Counted from the first letter of the stretch, positions 53,505-64,000 are shown. The stretch is 64,000 nt of DNA from Archangium gephyra (GCF_001027285.1 NZ_CP011509.1:7464501-7528500), one strand, 5' to 3'. Notes: a model not told the origin generated them from the sequence alone. A program made the numbers and translations.

Positions 53505-53966
53505 ATGGTGCGACTCGCGGGGCGTCAGTGGGGATTGGTGGCCGTCGTGGCGAGCACTCCGTTCCTGTTCGCCTTCCTGCTCGCGGCGGCGTCTCCGGGG
53601 CTCGTCGAGCCCGTGCTCGGCACGGCGCTCGGTGGCGCCAGCTGGGGGCTGGCCGCGATCCTCGGGCTTCTTGGCGGCGCCGTGTTCGCGGGCTGCCTGG
53701 GCACGATCTCGCGCTCACCTGGGATGACGGGCTCGCCGATTCGCCGTGTGCTGGGGCTGGTGCTCGCGACGTTCGTGCCGCTGGCGCTGTGCATCGTCCC
53801 CGCGCTCTGTCTGCTGCTCGCCGGGCCCGCGCTCGCCATGCGCCTCGAGCAGGGCGTGGGGGTCGTTCGCGAGGAGCGGTTCGAGCCCGCGAAGCAGCTC
53901 GCGCAACGGCTCAGGTACCAGCTGCCCCGCGTGCTTCCGCGTCTGCCCCGGTTGGGCGCGTGGTGA
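53505..53966 (+). CDS. Small membrane protein of unknown function
   Basis: A 153-residue protein with three to four hydrophobic helices (LVAVVASTPFLFAFLLAAAS, GTALGGASWGLAAILGLLGGAVFAG, VLGLVLATFVPLALCIVPALCLLLAG) and a basic C-terminus. Not recognised. AGGAGGT lies eight bases before the ATG at 53505. The frame is open further upstream, but the RBS and the start of the hydrophobic helix fix this start. Convergent with the ArsA-like gene, with the palindromic repeat between. Confidence 0.65.
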   Translation: MVRLAGRQWGLVAVVASTPFLFAFLLAAASPGLVEPVLGTALGGASWGLAAILGLLGGAVFAGCLGTISRSPGMTGSPIRRVLGLVLATFVPLALCIVPALCLLLAGPALAMRLEQGVGVVREERFEPAKQLAQRLRYQLPRVLPRLPRLGAW

Positions 53967-54002
53967 CCCGGGGGGAGACACGGGCACGACCTGGGGTCCT
54001 GA

Positions 54003-54037
54003 TACCCTCACCCCGACCCTCTCCCGAGGGGAGAGGG
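54003..54037. repeat. Palindromic REP-like element, copy 2
   Basis: Same 35-base unit and orientation as 49812-49846, with the perfect 9-bp CCCTCTCCC-GAG-GGGAGAGGG hairpin at 54017-54037. It lies between the converging ends of the small membrane protein and the ArsA-like gene. Confidence 0.75.
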
Positions 54038-54077
54038 AGGGAGGGTTTGCCAGGGTGGGAAGGCCTACGAGGGAGGC

Positions 54078-56105
54078 TCAGGCCGCTTTCGTCTTCGCCG
54101 TGGCGCTCAGCGCGTACCAGGCCGTCCGGAAGGCCTTCAGCTCGCGCAGACCCGCCGGATGACGGCCCAGCGCGGGCGCCACCGTCACGGGCAGGCCGAT
54201 CTTCTTCTCGATCACCTTCGCCGCGTTGAGCTCGTTCTTCCGCCGGTTCTCGCACTTGGGGCAGTCCGCCTTGGGACCCACCCGGTTCACCAGCACGCGC
54301 TCCACCTGCAGCTTGCGCTCCTTCAGATACTCCACCAGCCGCTCGCTGCGCTCCGCCGCCAGGTCCTCACCCCGCGTCACCACCACGAAGCGCGACTCGT
54401 TGGGCGAGGCCAGCGCATCCTCGAAGCGCTTGATGTGCTTGAGGAACGCCGCCATGTCGTCGGCCAGCTCGCCCAGGCCCTTGGACTTGTACTTGGAGAG
54501 CACCCCGTGCAGCGCCGTGAACCAGCCCCTGGCCGTGTCCGTCAGCTCCACCACGCGCATGGAGCTCACCATGGGCGCCCCGTCCACCACGATCCGCTTG
54601 AAGCGCTCCTGCACCAGCGCGTCCGTCAGGCACGACATCGCCGCCAGCTCGTCGATGCCCGGAGGCGCCGCGTCCAGCAGGTTGCGGAACAGCAGCAGAT
54701 CCGTCGGCACCTCGTTGCCCGTCTTCGGCGCGCCCTCGAAGGCCTTCTCCGCCTTCTCCTTCCAGCGCTTGCGCAGGTTGCTGAACCAACCCGCCATGTC
54801 CAGCTCGCGCGCGTACAGGCCCTTGGTGCCCTTGACCTGCGTCTCCACGTCCGTCAGCCGGCTCTGCAGCACGTCCGACAGCGAGTGCGCCGGATCCGTG
54901 GAGATGAGGAGCACCGGCCCCTCCTTCTCCGTCAGCGTCACCGCCGCGGCGGCCGCGCACGAGCTCTTCCCCACCCCACCCTGACCCACGAAGAAGATCA
55001 GCCGCGTGGGAGGCAGCGGAGGCGCCGCGATCGGCGGCATCGACGGAGCGCGCACCAGGGCCGGTGGGCCCTCGGACGCGGCGAACTCCATCGTCTTCGT
55101 CTCCTTGCCGCTCGCCCACTCCTTGGCGAAGGGCTTGAGCAGCTCCAGGCCCCGCGGCGCCACCTCGCGCTTGAGCACCAGGTGCACCGGGACGTTCTTG
55201 TCCAGCGCCTGGTACTTGCGCACGTGCGGCGCCTGCAACCCGCGGCGGCCCAGGCAGGCCGTACAGCCTTCCTTGTCCTCCACCTGGTTGACCACCACCT
55301 CCACCACCGGAATGCCCCGCTCCCGCAGCTGCGCGAAGTACATGCGCGTCTGCGCCTCGGGCACCGGCTCGGCCAGCGTCACCAGGTGGAAGGCCGAGCG
55401 CGCCGGATCCTTCAGCTGCCCCAGCAGCTTCTCCGCCTTGGCCGCGAACTCCTCGAGGAACAGCTGCTCCTCCGAGGGCGCCGCCGCCTTCTTGCCCTTG
55501 CCCGCGGCCCGCTCCGCCCCGGCCTTCACGATGCCCAGGAACTTGCGCAGCCCCACCGGCATGTCGAACAGGCGCAGCGTGTGGCTCGTGGGCGCCGTGT
55601 CCACCACCACCCGGTCGAACTCGCCGCTCTCGGCCAGCTCCACCACGTGCAGCAGGCCCAGCAGCTCCTCCAGCCCCGGGGTGGCCTGGCCGTACAGCTT
55701 GCCCAGGTCCTCCTCCGTCAGGTGCTGGCCCTTCACCGCCGCCTTCTGCAGCGCCGGCACGTACTTCGCGAGGAAACCCTTGGCCAGCGCGGCGGGCTCC
55801 ACCTCCATCGCCCACACGCCCCCGTCCGCCTTGGTCGCCTTCGCCGCCTTGCCCTTGCCCTTGGGCTCCGGCTTCGCTTCCCTGGCGGCGGCCGCCGCGG
55901 CTTCGTCCTCCTCCACCTTCACCGGCTTCGCCGACAGCTTCTTGTTCAGCAGATCCGACAGCGACCTCACCGGATCCAACGAGACGAGCAGCACCTTCTC
56001 CTTGGGCGCTTCCTCCGCGAGCCGCAGCGCGTACGCCGCCGCGAGCGTGGTCTTGCCCACCCCGCCCTTGCCGCCGAAGAAGTGAAGAACTCGCGCGTCG
56101 CTCAT
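54078..56105 (-). CDS. Tandem ArsA/GET3-like ATPase
   Basis: A 675-residue soluble protein made of two ArsA/GET3 ATPase halves. The first has GGKGGVGKTT at 11-20 and VVVDTAPTSHTLRLFDMP; the second has GQGGVGKSS near 373-381 and LLISTDPAHSLSDVLQ, with VVVDGAPMVSSMR in the DTAP position. A Lys/Ala/Glu-rich insert (about 70-98) breaks the first half. CTACLGRRG and CPKCENRR form two Cys pairs. No ars genes are nearby, so a targeting or partner-loading role is more likely than arsenite export. AAGGAAGG precedes the ATG at 56105. Confidence 0.88.
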   Translation of the reverse strand: MSDARVLHFFGGKGGVGKTTLAAAYALRLAEEAPKEKVLLVSLDPVRSLSDLLNKKLSAKPVKVEEDEAAAAAAREAKPEPKGKGKAAKATKADGGVWAMEVEPAALAKGFLAKYVPALQKAAVKGQHLTEEDLGKLYGQATPGLEELLGLLHVVELAESGEFDRVVVDTAPTSHTLRLFDMPVGLRKFLGIVKAGAERAAGKGKKAAAPSEEQLFLEEFAAKAEKLLGQLKDPARSAFHLVTLAEPVPEAQTRMYFAQLRERGIPVVEVVVNQVEDKEGCTACLGRRGLQAPHVRKYQALDKNVPVHLVLKREVAPRGLELLKPFAKEWASGKETKTMEFAASEGPPALVRAPSMPPIAAPPLPPTRLIFFVGQGGVGKSSCAAAAAVTLTEKEGPVLLISTDPAHSLSDVLQSRLTDVETQVKGTKGLYARELDMAGWFSNLRKRWKEKAEKAFEGAPKTGNEVPTDLLLFRNLLDAAPPGIDELAAMSCLTDALVQERFKRIVVDGAPMVSSMRVVELTDTARGWFTALHGVLSKYKSKGLGELADDMAAFLKHIKRFEDALASPNESRFVVVTRGEDLAAERSERLVEYLKERKLQVERVLVNRVGPKADCPKCENRRKNELNAAKVIEKKIGLPVTVAPALGRHPAGLRELKAFRTAWYALSATAKTKAA

Positions 56106-56460
56106 GAAAACGTGGCCTTCCTTGACGCCCACGGGCGCGGCCGGTCTCCGTCCTATTCTGGACAACCGCGGAGAGGGCACACCGGAGGTGCTCCTGAGTA
56201 GGGAGCTGTGGCACCGGTTACCCCGTGGGTGTGTGTACCAGAAGGATCGCCCGCAGTGACCCTGTGAGTCAAGCGAAGACAGGGTATCCTACCCTGTGTT
56301 TCGCGCACTGCGTCATGCCTTGTTCCCCAGCGAAACATACGCCCTGGCGCCCGCTCTCCCGGTATCTGGACGTGGACCGGGAGTGCAGGACCGGGCCAAC
56401 CGCGCAGGTCGGCTCCGGAGCGGGTTCCGCTGAAGTAGGTAGGAGGCGGTGGGACGGCGC
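56106..56460. other. Intergenic region with operator-like half-sites
   Basis: This 355-base gap lies downstream of the NtrC-type regulator and upstream of the ArsA-like gene, both on the minus strand. No convincing gene was found. It holds three ACCCTGT-type half-sites at 56259-56297, listed separately. On the minus strand TTGACT lies just downstream of these sites and could be a -35 element, but no good -10 follows. Confidence 0.45.
56259..56297. repeat. Three ACCCTGT half-sites, two as a perfect palindrome
   Basis: ACAGGGTA (56279-56286) and TACCCTGT (56290-56297) form a perfect 8-bp inverted repeat with a 3-base centre. A third direct copy, ACCCTGT, is at 56259-56265. The arrangement looks like a repressor or activator binding region upstream of the ArsA-like gene. 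Confidence 0.5.
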
Positions 56461-57909
<1,449 letters not shown>

Positions 57910-57970
57910 CTGAACAACTCAGATGAACAACTCAGGAAAAGGAAAGGTTGCGACGACCGCCCGGCTTGAA

Positions 57971-58651
57971 TCAGACGAGCGGGAAGGAAAGCCGGCACAT
58001 GCCCGCGCGCAGCTGCAGCTCCACGCCGAGCTGCGCACACCGCAGCTCCAGGGCCGCGGCCACCTCCGGGGTGGTCTCGGCGGGAGAGGTCGTGGCATCC
58101 ACCACCTCGAGCACGGCCCGGGACTCCTCGGTGCGCACCGCCACCAGGACGTCCGCGCCCTGCTCCGAGCGGCCATAGGCCCTCATCAGCGCCTGCACCA
58201 CCAGGAAGCCCAGCTCGCCGGTGTCCGACAGCCGCGCCCGTACCCCGGCGGAGATGGCCTGACGCACCTGGAGGCGCCGCTTGCGGCTCTCGTGCGACAG
58301 CACGTCCAGGGCCCGCGTCACCGTCTCCGACAAGTCCGCGTCACCGGGCGCACCCGGGCGGCTCACGATGAACTCGGCGAAGCGCCGGAGAATCCCGTCC
58401 ACGCGCTGGATCTGATCGCGCATGGCCTTGAGGTTCTTCTCCTGCGAGGGGGGTACCTGGCCCGTCTCGCCCTTCAGTTTCTCCGACAGCACTTCCAGGT
58501 GGATGGAGAGTGCATTCAAGGGGTTACGCACATCGTGCAGGAGGCTGTCCATCAGTGAGGGAACCGCCCCGTAACGGGCGGCATCCACCACCGGGTCTGC
58601 CCCTTCGCGCACCGAGGGCGCACTGCTGCTCGCAGCCGTGGAGTTGATCAC
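57971..58651 (-). CDS. Histidine-kinase-like protein lacking ATPase motifs
   Basis: A 226-residue cytosolic protein. It has a good dimerisation/phospho-acceptor segment, LMDSLLHDVRNPLNALSIHLEVL, with His39. The C-terminal part where HATPase_c should be lacks the N box, the DxGxG motif and the GxG box. It may therefore be a phosphotransfer or regulatory protein for the NtrC-type regulator encoded next to it rather than an active kinase. GTG at 58651 is preferred because TAGGAG lies five bases upstream and a promoter fits; an in-frame ATG at 58684 lacks a good RBS. Confidence 0.75.
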   Translation of the reverse strand: MINSTAASSSAPSVREGADPVVDAARYGAVPSLMDSLLHDVRNPLNALSIHLEVLSEKLKGETGQVPPSQEKNLKAMRDQIQRVDGILRRFAEFIVSRPGAPGDADLSETVTRALDVLSHESRKRRLQVRQAISAGVRARLSDTGELGFLVVQALMRAYGRSEQGADVLVAVRTEESRAVLEVVDATTSPAETTPEVAAALELRCAQLGVELQLRAGMCRLSFPLV

Positions 58652-58707
58652 AAAAGCTCCTAGAGATTGACCGGCGCCCTTCATTCCCGCCGCCCTGTCG
58701 CTGCGAG

Positions 58708-58736
58708 GATTTAGGGAGCCACCCAAGTACCGTCAA
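58708..58736 (-). promoter_or_regulatory. Sigma-70-like promoter of the kinase-like/NtrC operon
   Basis: TTGACG (58736-58731) and TAAATC (58713-58708) on the minus strand are separated by 17 bases. The -35 matches five of six consensus bases; the -10 matches three. A start point near 58701 would give a leader of about 50 bases to the GTG at 58651. Confidence 0.5.
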
Positions 58737-58890
58737 CCCTGGGGCGGTAATTCTTGCTGGCTGGGAGGTATTCCCACAACGAACCGTCGGCCACTCGGCT
58801 GTCTGGATGTCCCGAACAAGACGCTTCACTCGTACTGAGGTTCGAGTCCACGCACCGTTCGTGCAGCGGCCAACAGTGTGCGGGGAAGCA

Positions 58891-59355
<465 letters not shown>

Positions 59356-59430
59356 GCGTGCCTCCCGCCTCCGGCGGATGTACCGTGGCGGGGCCCGCAG
59401 TCGAATTTCCGGCCGGAAGCGCGAGGGACG

Positions 59431-60321
59431 TCAGCGGCTGGCGGTCTGCGAGCCGCCCGTGCCCGTCCCCGAGCCCGGCGCGCCCTCGGCGAGCAGCCGG
59501 CCAAAGCCCTTCTGCTGGAGGAAGAGGCGCACCTTGGAGCTGGGAGCGGCGAAGGTCTCGCCGGGCATGGGCACGTCGAAGCTGAAGTTCTGCTCGGCCA
59601 CGGCGAAGCCCACCTTGGCGGTGCGGTAGCCCTCGACGATGGCGAGCAGCTTGCCGGACTCGAGGCTGAAGATGCCACCACCGGAGGCGCCGTAGCCGAT
59701 GGCCGCGTCCGTCTTCACCATGCGCGGCGTCTTGCTCTCCTTGTCCCACTCCACCTGGGACACCATGCCGCCGGAGAGCGACAGGGCCCGGCCGAAGGGC
59801 GAGGCGGCCACCACCACGTCATCGCCCAGCTCCAGCTCCGCGTCCGCGGCGAGCCGCGCCGGCCGCTGCGACAGGCCCGGCACCTTGAGCAGCGCCAGGT
59901 CCATGTCCGGCACCACGCCCGTGGCCACCACGTGCGCCTTGTACTCGGTGGAGTTGGCGCGATCGTCCACGATGGCCACGAGGCGCGGGTCCTTCAGGTC
60001 GTCCATCTCCACCGCGTGCGCGTTGGTGATGACGTAGCTGACGAGCCCCTCGGGCGTCTGCTCGCTGCCGATGACCACGCCCGAGGCGGTGCGCCGGGCC
60101 TTGCCGTCCTCGAGGATGGAGAGCCGGACGTTGTGGGGGAGGATCCGCTTCACCTGCTCCTTGCGCGTGAGCCGGGGAGTCAAGGCGCCCACCTGCTGCA
60201 TCACCACTGGCGAGCTGCCCGCCCCACCGATCCCCGCCGTCTCGGAGGGCGGCGGAGTCGGAGCGGCGGCGCAGGAGAGCAGGGCGAAGAGGGCGGGCAG
60301 GCCCAGGGAGAAACGGTTCAT
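59431..60321 (-). CDS. Trypsin-like serine protease lipoprotein
   Basis: A 296-residue secreted protein. Signal peptide with a lipobox-like LLSC near residue 17, then a chymotrypsin-fold protease domain (about 55-250) with triad His102 (TNAHAVE), Asp141 (PDMDLALL) and Ser213 (GASGGGIF). No PDZ domain follows, unlike DegP/HtrA proteases. The C-terminus is Gly/Ser/Thr-rich. GGAG lies five bases before the ATG. Likely acts in the periplasm or outside; substrate unknown. Confidence 0.88.
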   Translation of the reverse strand: MNRFSLGLPALFALLSCAAAPTPPPSETAGIGGAGSSPVVMQQVGALTPRLTRKEQVKRILPHNVRLSILEDGKARRTASGVVIGSEQTPEGLVSYVITNAHAVEMDDLKDPRLVAIVDDRANSTEYKAHVVATGVVPDMDLALLKVPGLSQRPARLAADAELELGDDVVVAASPFGRALSLSGGMVSQVEWDKESKTPRMVKTDAAIGYGASGGGIFSLESGKLLAIVEGYRTAKVGFAVAEQNFSFDVPMPGETFAAPSSKVRLFLQQKGFGRLLAEGAPGSGTGTGGSQTASR

Positions 60322-60453
60322 CGACGCTCCGATGCAGGGGGTGGAGGGAACAAAAACCCCTCAACCTTAAAGAGTCCCCATCATCCCCGCTGTCACCCGA
60401 TTTCGGGAAGCACCACGGCCGCCGAGCGCCCGCTCCCTCGGCCGCTTCGGGAA

Positions 60454-62736
60454 TCAGCCGTAGCGCTTCTTCATGAGGAAGAGGATGGCGTCCTTGGCGC
60501 AGTGCTCGCAGTAGCCGTAGCGCTCGTGCATCGTCTTGAGGGTGCTCTCCACCTGGGTCTGCTCGCGCGAGGACAGCGAGCCACGCTCCTCGGAGAGGTA
60601 CTTGAGGACGTTCTCCTTGTTGCGGCGCAGCACGCGCTTGCGCTCCTCGAAGTAGTGGTCGCGCAGGTGGCGGAACATGTCCGGGAAGATGCGCGGGTAG
60701 TCCATGTCCGCGTCCGGGTTGTCCAGCTTGTGCGCGCCGATCTGCGAGATGAGCCCGCGGCGGAACTCGCCCGGATCCTCGCCCCGCGGCATGACGATGG
60801 CCTCCAGCTCCGCCATGCGCTGCTCGTCCGGGCGCTCCATGGCGCCGGTGTGCCGGTTGCGGACCTTCTCGCCCTTCACCCAGTGGCTCACGTTGTAGAC
60901 GTAGCGCTCCACCAGCTCGCGGTACTGGCCCTCGGAGACGAGCCCCATGGACTCGCGCACCTCCTCGTCCACCCGGTCGAGGTACTCGGCCTCCACCGCG
61001 CGCACGAACTCCTCGTGGTCGTGGTAGCCGTCCACCACCTCCTGCAGGAGGAACTCGTAGACGCTCTTGTCCTTGCAGATGGCCTCGAGCTCCTCGATCA
61101 CCGCCAGGGCGTTGAGGCACTTGTAGTCGGGGTTCTGCGCGGCGTTGAAGAGCGCCGTCTTGATCTCCCGGGCACTGCCGCCGCTGCGGCCCTCGTAGTT
61201 GGGGTAGGCGTCGGACTCCTCGTACATGTCCGTGCGCAGCTTCCGCAGCTCCTTGCCGTGCGAGAGGCTGAGCCGGTCCGGCACCACGCCCTCCTCGTAC
61301 AGGTGCATCTTCTCCACCGGCGTCACCTGATCCACCAGCTCCTTCACCTCGGGCGGGTAGCGATCCGGGATGGGCTTCTTGAGGCGCGTGAGCACGGCCC
61401 ACATGGCGGCCACCTCGGTGGCGTGCGGGGCCACGTGCTTGCCCACGGTGGTGGGGGTGATTTGAGCGTCGTAGACCTGCTGCTCCTGCTTGAAGCGGCG
61501 CAGGTAGGGCACGCGCACCAGCTCGATGCGGCCCTTGAAGGAGGCGAAGTCCGGCAGCTCCTTGAAGGCGCCCAGGTGCTTCTCGTTGGACGAGGCGATC
61601 AGCACCTCGTCGAGCTGCAGCACGAAGTGCTCCAGGGGCACCTGGGACGTCTCGCTGAAGCCCAGCAGGTACTTGAAGGCCTCCAGCGGACGCTTGAGCA
61701 GATCCGAGTACTCGATGAGGCCGCGGTTGGCGTGCACCAGCGGGCCATGGGGCTCGAAGAGGGCCACGTTGTGGAGCGCGGGCGGGACGTTGAGCTGGGT
61801 GCGGTCCGCCGTCACCTGCTGGTACATGGCGTCCACGCTCATCTGCGGCTCCACCGTCACCGTGCCCACCTGGTAGCGGCGCGAGATGTAGAAGCGCTCG
61901 ACGCGCACGTGGCGCAGCACCTGGAGATAGTCGCCCTTGTAGTTGGCCAGCAGCGCCGTGTAGATGCTGCGGCACTTGTGGCACAGCTCCCCGTGCACCA
62001 TGTAGTCGGAGAGCACGAAGTCGTTGTCACCCTGCCCGTCCCCATTGACCAGGCCCTTCTTCTTCAGCGCGCCCTCGAGCAGACGCTGGCGCTCGGAGGG
62101 CGGGACGACGAAGAGCGGGTGGTCACGCAGCTCGCACGGGATGCGCACGTCGATGGACTCGGCGTCCAGATGCGCGTAGGTGGACAGGTCCCCACCCGCG
62201 GCCGCCGCCGCCGCCGCCGTGGCCGCCGCGCGCTCACCGCCGAAGCCGATGGAGCCCTTGACGAGCTTCTCCGAGGGGAAGATCCAGCTGATGCGGTAGA
62301 GGGCCCCCTGCGGCTGGCGCGAGTAGTCCTCCATGCCGGCCTTGAGCGCGTTGACGAGCGTGGACTTCGCGCTGCCGTTGGGGCCGTGCAGCATGATGAG
62401 CTTGTTGATGCGGCCGGCGCGCGTGAAGTTGCCGAGCAGCCGGTAGATGGCGTTCTGCACCTCCTCCTGGCCGGCGACACCGACCCGGCCATCCCGGTCG
62501 CTGGCGGGGACGTCGAAGACCTTGAAGCGGCGGATCTTCCCCGTGGGGTGCGGCACCGTCTCCGTGCCGTAATGGTCCATCACGTCGCGCAGGTACTGGG
62601 CGGCGTTGCGCGACTGTCCCCGTGGGTCGCTCATGAAGAGCGTGACGTACTCCTCGAAGGACAGGATGGAGCGATTCTTGACGAAGTCGTCGGACACCTG
62701 GGCGCCCACTTCCTGCAGGTATCGCTTGGCTTCCAC
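60454..62736 (-). CDS. prkA: PrkA-family serine protein kinase
   Basis: A 760-residue protein of the PrkA/YeaG family. An AAA-like ATP-binding domain (Walker A HGPNGSAKST near 117-126) is followed by the conserved CHKC motif, LRHVRVERFYISRRYQVG and the HANRGLIEYSDLLKR segment, and a C-terminal kinase-like domain ending CEHCAKDAIL. It is longer than typical 640-690-residue members; an Ala-rich run from GCC repeats lies near residue 175. The usual partners (YeaH-like DUF444 protein and SpoVR) are not adjacent. Start GTG at 62736 follows AGGAG by seven bases. A stress or starvation role is known from other bacteria. Confidence 0.92.
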   Translation of the reverse strand: MEAKRYLQEVGAQVSDDFVKNRSILSFEEYVTLFMSDPRGQSRNAAQYLRDVMDHYGTETVPHPTGKIRRFKVFDVPASDRDGRVGVAGQEEVQNAIYRLLGNFTRAGRINKLIMLHGPNGSAKSTLVNALKAGMEDYSRQPQGALYRISWIFPSEKLVKGSIGFGGERAAATAAAAAAAGGDLSTYAHLDAESIDVRIPCELRDHPLFVVPPSERQRLLEGALKKKGLVNGDGQGDNDFVLSDYMVHGELCHKCRSIYTALLANYKGDYLQVLRHVRVERFYISRRYQVGTVTVEPQMSVDAMYQQVTADRTQLNVPPALHNVALFEPHGPLVHANRGLIEYSDLLKRPLEAFKYLLGFSETSQVPLEHFVLQLDEVLIASSNEKHLGAFKELPDFASFKGRIELVRVPYLRRFKQEQQVYDAQITPTTVGKHVAPHATEVAAMWAVLTRLKKPIPDRYPPEVKELVDQVTPVEKMHLYEEGVVPDRLSLSHGKELRKLRTDMYEESDAYPNYEGRSGGSAREIKTALFNAAQNPDYKCLNALAVIEELEAICKDKSVYEFLLQEVVDGYHDHEEFVRAVEAEYLDRVDEEVRESMGLVSEGQYRELVERYVYNVSHWVKGEKVRNRHTGAMERPDEQRMAELEAIVMPRGEDPGEFRRGLISQIGAHKLDNPDADMDYPRIFPDMFRHLRDHYFEERKRVLRRNKENVLKYLSEERGSLSSREQTQVESTLKTMHERYGYCEHCAKDAILFLMKKRYG

Positions 62737-62840
62737 GGGATGACTCCTCTGTGCTGTAGTTCAGGAACCCACTAACCACACCGGACGGTCGCCGCCATGT
62801 CTCGCGCGGACCCCCCGGAACTTTCCCCTCGGGGAGCGGG

Positions 62841-64000
62841 ATGTCCAGGGCTCTTCTTTCCGTTGTGTTGTTGGCAGTGCTCTCCGCCTGCCCGCCGACC
62901 TCGACGACGCCGTGCGACACGGACTCGGACTGTCCCGAGGGACGGTGCCGCCTGGGCGGGTGTGGTCCGATCTGTCTGGATGACACCGAGTGTGGAGGCC
63001 GGCAGGTGTGCGCGGGGGCTCGTGCGCTCCCCGACCCGAGTGCACCCGGGCCACGGACTGCGCCGAGGGCTTCGCCTGCACGGAAGGCCGCTGCCAGTGC
63101 GGCTCGGACGCGGCCTGTGCCGCCAACCAGTCCTGCCGCGATGGCCGGTGCGTGACGGCCGCCGCGTGTACCTCGGCGGCCGACTGCCCGGCCGGACAGC
63201 GCTGCGAGGTGGTCCAGGGCGTGTGTCAGGTCCCCTGTGCCCAGGCCACGGACTGTGCTCCCGGAGTGGATCCACGCGTGGCCTCGCTGCTCTACGTCTG
63301 CCGGGCGGGCGACTGTCTGCGCCAATGCCTGAATGATCAGCTCTGCGGCGCGGGCTTCGTCTGCGAGGCCGGGACGTGCGCCCGTGCCGGGTGCGCCACG
63401 CAGGCGGATTGCCCCTCGGGCCAGTACTGCACCAGCGCCACCGCGGGCCGCTGCCTCGAGTACCAGGCCTGCGGCTCCACCGCGGAATGTGGCCCCAACA
63501 CCGAGTGCCGGGCCTTCACCACGGCCACCTGCCCTCCGGGCTTCGACTGCGCGACGAAGATCTGCCAGGAGTTGCCGCGCTGCTTGCTGGACACCGACTG
63601 CTCCGGCGCCGCGTACTGCCGGGACTCGCACTGTCAGCCGGGCGCCGTGTGCACGGACAGCAGCCCGTGCGCCCCGGGCTTCACCTGTGTGGCGAGCCGG
63701 TGCGTGCCGGGCGGCTGCCGGGGACATGCCGACTGTGCCTCGGGCGAGGCCTGCACGGATGGCGCCTGCCGCCCCGCGCCCCCGGTGGCCAACATCGTCT
63801 CCATCGCCCTGAGCCCCCGGGTGCTCACGCTCGTGGTGGGTGATACCGCGCAGCTCTCGCTGGTGGCCTTCACGCTGGACGGTGCCAGCTTCCCCCTCTC
63901 GGAGGGCAGCTTCTCGCCACTGGACGCGAGTGGAGCGGTGACGGTGTCATCCTCGGGCCTGGTGACGGCCGTGTCCGCCGGAACGGTGCGCGTGCAGGCA
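62841..64000 (+). CDS. Cys-rich secreted protein, frameshifted and partial
   Basis: The gene begins at ATG 62841 behind GGGGAG with a signal peptide (VVLLAVLSAC, a possible lipobox) and Cys-rich modules (CDTDSDCPEGRC, CGPICLDDTECGG). The frame is then lost in the run of five G at 63014-63018; adding one G there restores SCAPRPECTRATDCAEGFACTEGRC, and that frame stays open with many C-x4-DC-x2-G-x2-C modules to the window end. The last part (VANIVSIALSPRVLTLVVGDTAQLSLVAF) starts a bacterial Ig-like domain. The break is either a sequence error or a true mutation. Divergent from prkA. Confidence 0.75.

Noticed and set aside
54078-56105. Arsenite-pump ATPase ArsA
   Set aside because: No arsenic-resistance genes are adjacent and the metalloid-binding cysteine pattern was not recognised, so only ArsA/GET3-like is called.
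58838-58860. A GGTTCGAGTCC stretch resembling a tRNA T-arm
   Set aside because: The flanking bases do not form the five-pair T stem, and no acceptor, D or anticodon arms can be folded around it.

Overview
The window is about 70% GC and carries densely packed, often overlapping genes. It looks like a chromosomal segment from a fruiting myxobacterium (Myxococcota, probably the Cystobacter/Archangium/Myxococcus lineage). The signs are two Hanks-type Ser/Thr kinases, an ECF sigma factor paired with one of them, an RpoH-family sigma factor, an NtrC-type regulator, PrkA, many lipoproteins, kelch and Cys-rich secreted proteins, and third-position GC bias throughout. The genus assignment is inference. 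No phage, insertion sequence, CRISPR array, rRNA or tRNA gene was recognised.

Layout. 0-2.8 kb: a cut-off secreted protein, a Zn-ribbon protein coupled to a tiny membrane protein, a lytic transglycosylase and a STAS protein. 2.8-3.9 kb: a lower-GC lipoprotein/partner pair. 4.0-8.0 kb: a tightly overlapping MoxR-DUF58-TgpA operon. 8.4-11.9 kb: RpoH-like sigma factor, terminator, OPT transporter. 12.0-13.5 kb: a second, paralogous lipoprotein/partner pair. 13.5-20 kb: kelch lipoprotein, a hypothetical protein, and a HEAT-like/degenerate HD-GYP pair. 19.9-25.3 kb (minus): an oxidoreductase, a sugE/gdx exporter behind a guanidine-III riboswitch, RluD, and a MinD-like ATPase coupled to a J-domain/HTH protein. 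25.3-31.7 kb (minus): Cys-rich lipoprotein, HNH nuclease, SelA, Slt70-like transglycosylase. 31.8-39 kb: sensor kinase, a third lower-GC lipoprotein/partner pair, membrane proteins and Lnt. 39-43 kb: ECF sigma, membrane Ser/Thr kinase, TPM protein. 43-49.8 kb: dipeptidase, repeat protein, ABC-F ATPase, Ser/Thr kinase, MsrC. 49.8-54 kb: cmk-hisC, accA and small proteins, with two copies of a palindromic repeat lying between convergent genes. 54-64 kb: tandem ArsA-like ATPase, NtrC-type regulator with a kinase-like partner, dCMP deaminase, secreted protease, PrkA, and a frameshifted Cys-rich protein that runs off the window.

The most interesting structure is the set of three lipoprotein/downstream-partner cassettes. 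The first two are paralogous: the lipoproteins share an exact cysteine spacing and a WL helix followed by a hydrophobic C-terminus, while the partner of the second is an internal doubling of the partner of the first. The third has the same gene order and a related cysteine motif. The architecture resembles polymorphic lipoprotein toxin/immunity cassettes of myxobacteria (SitA/SitI type), but function cannot be proved from sequence. The second clear find is a 41-nt guanidine-III riboswitch in front of sugE.
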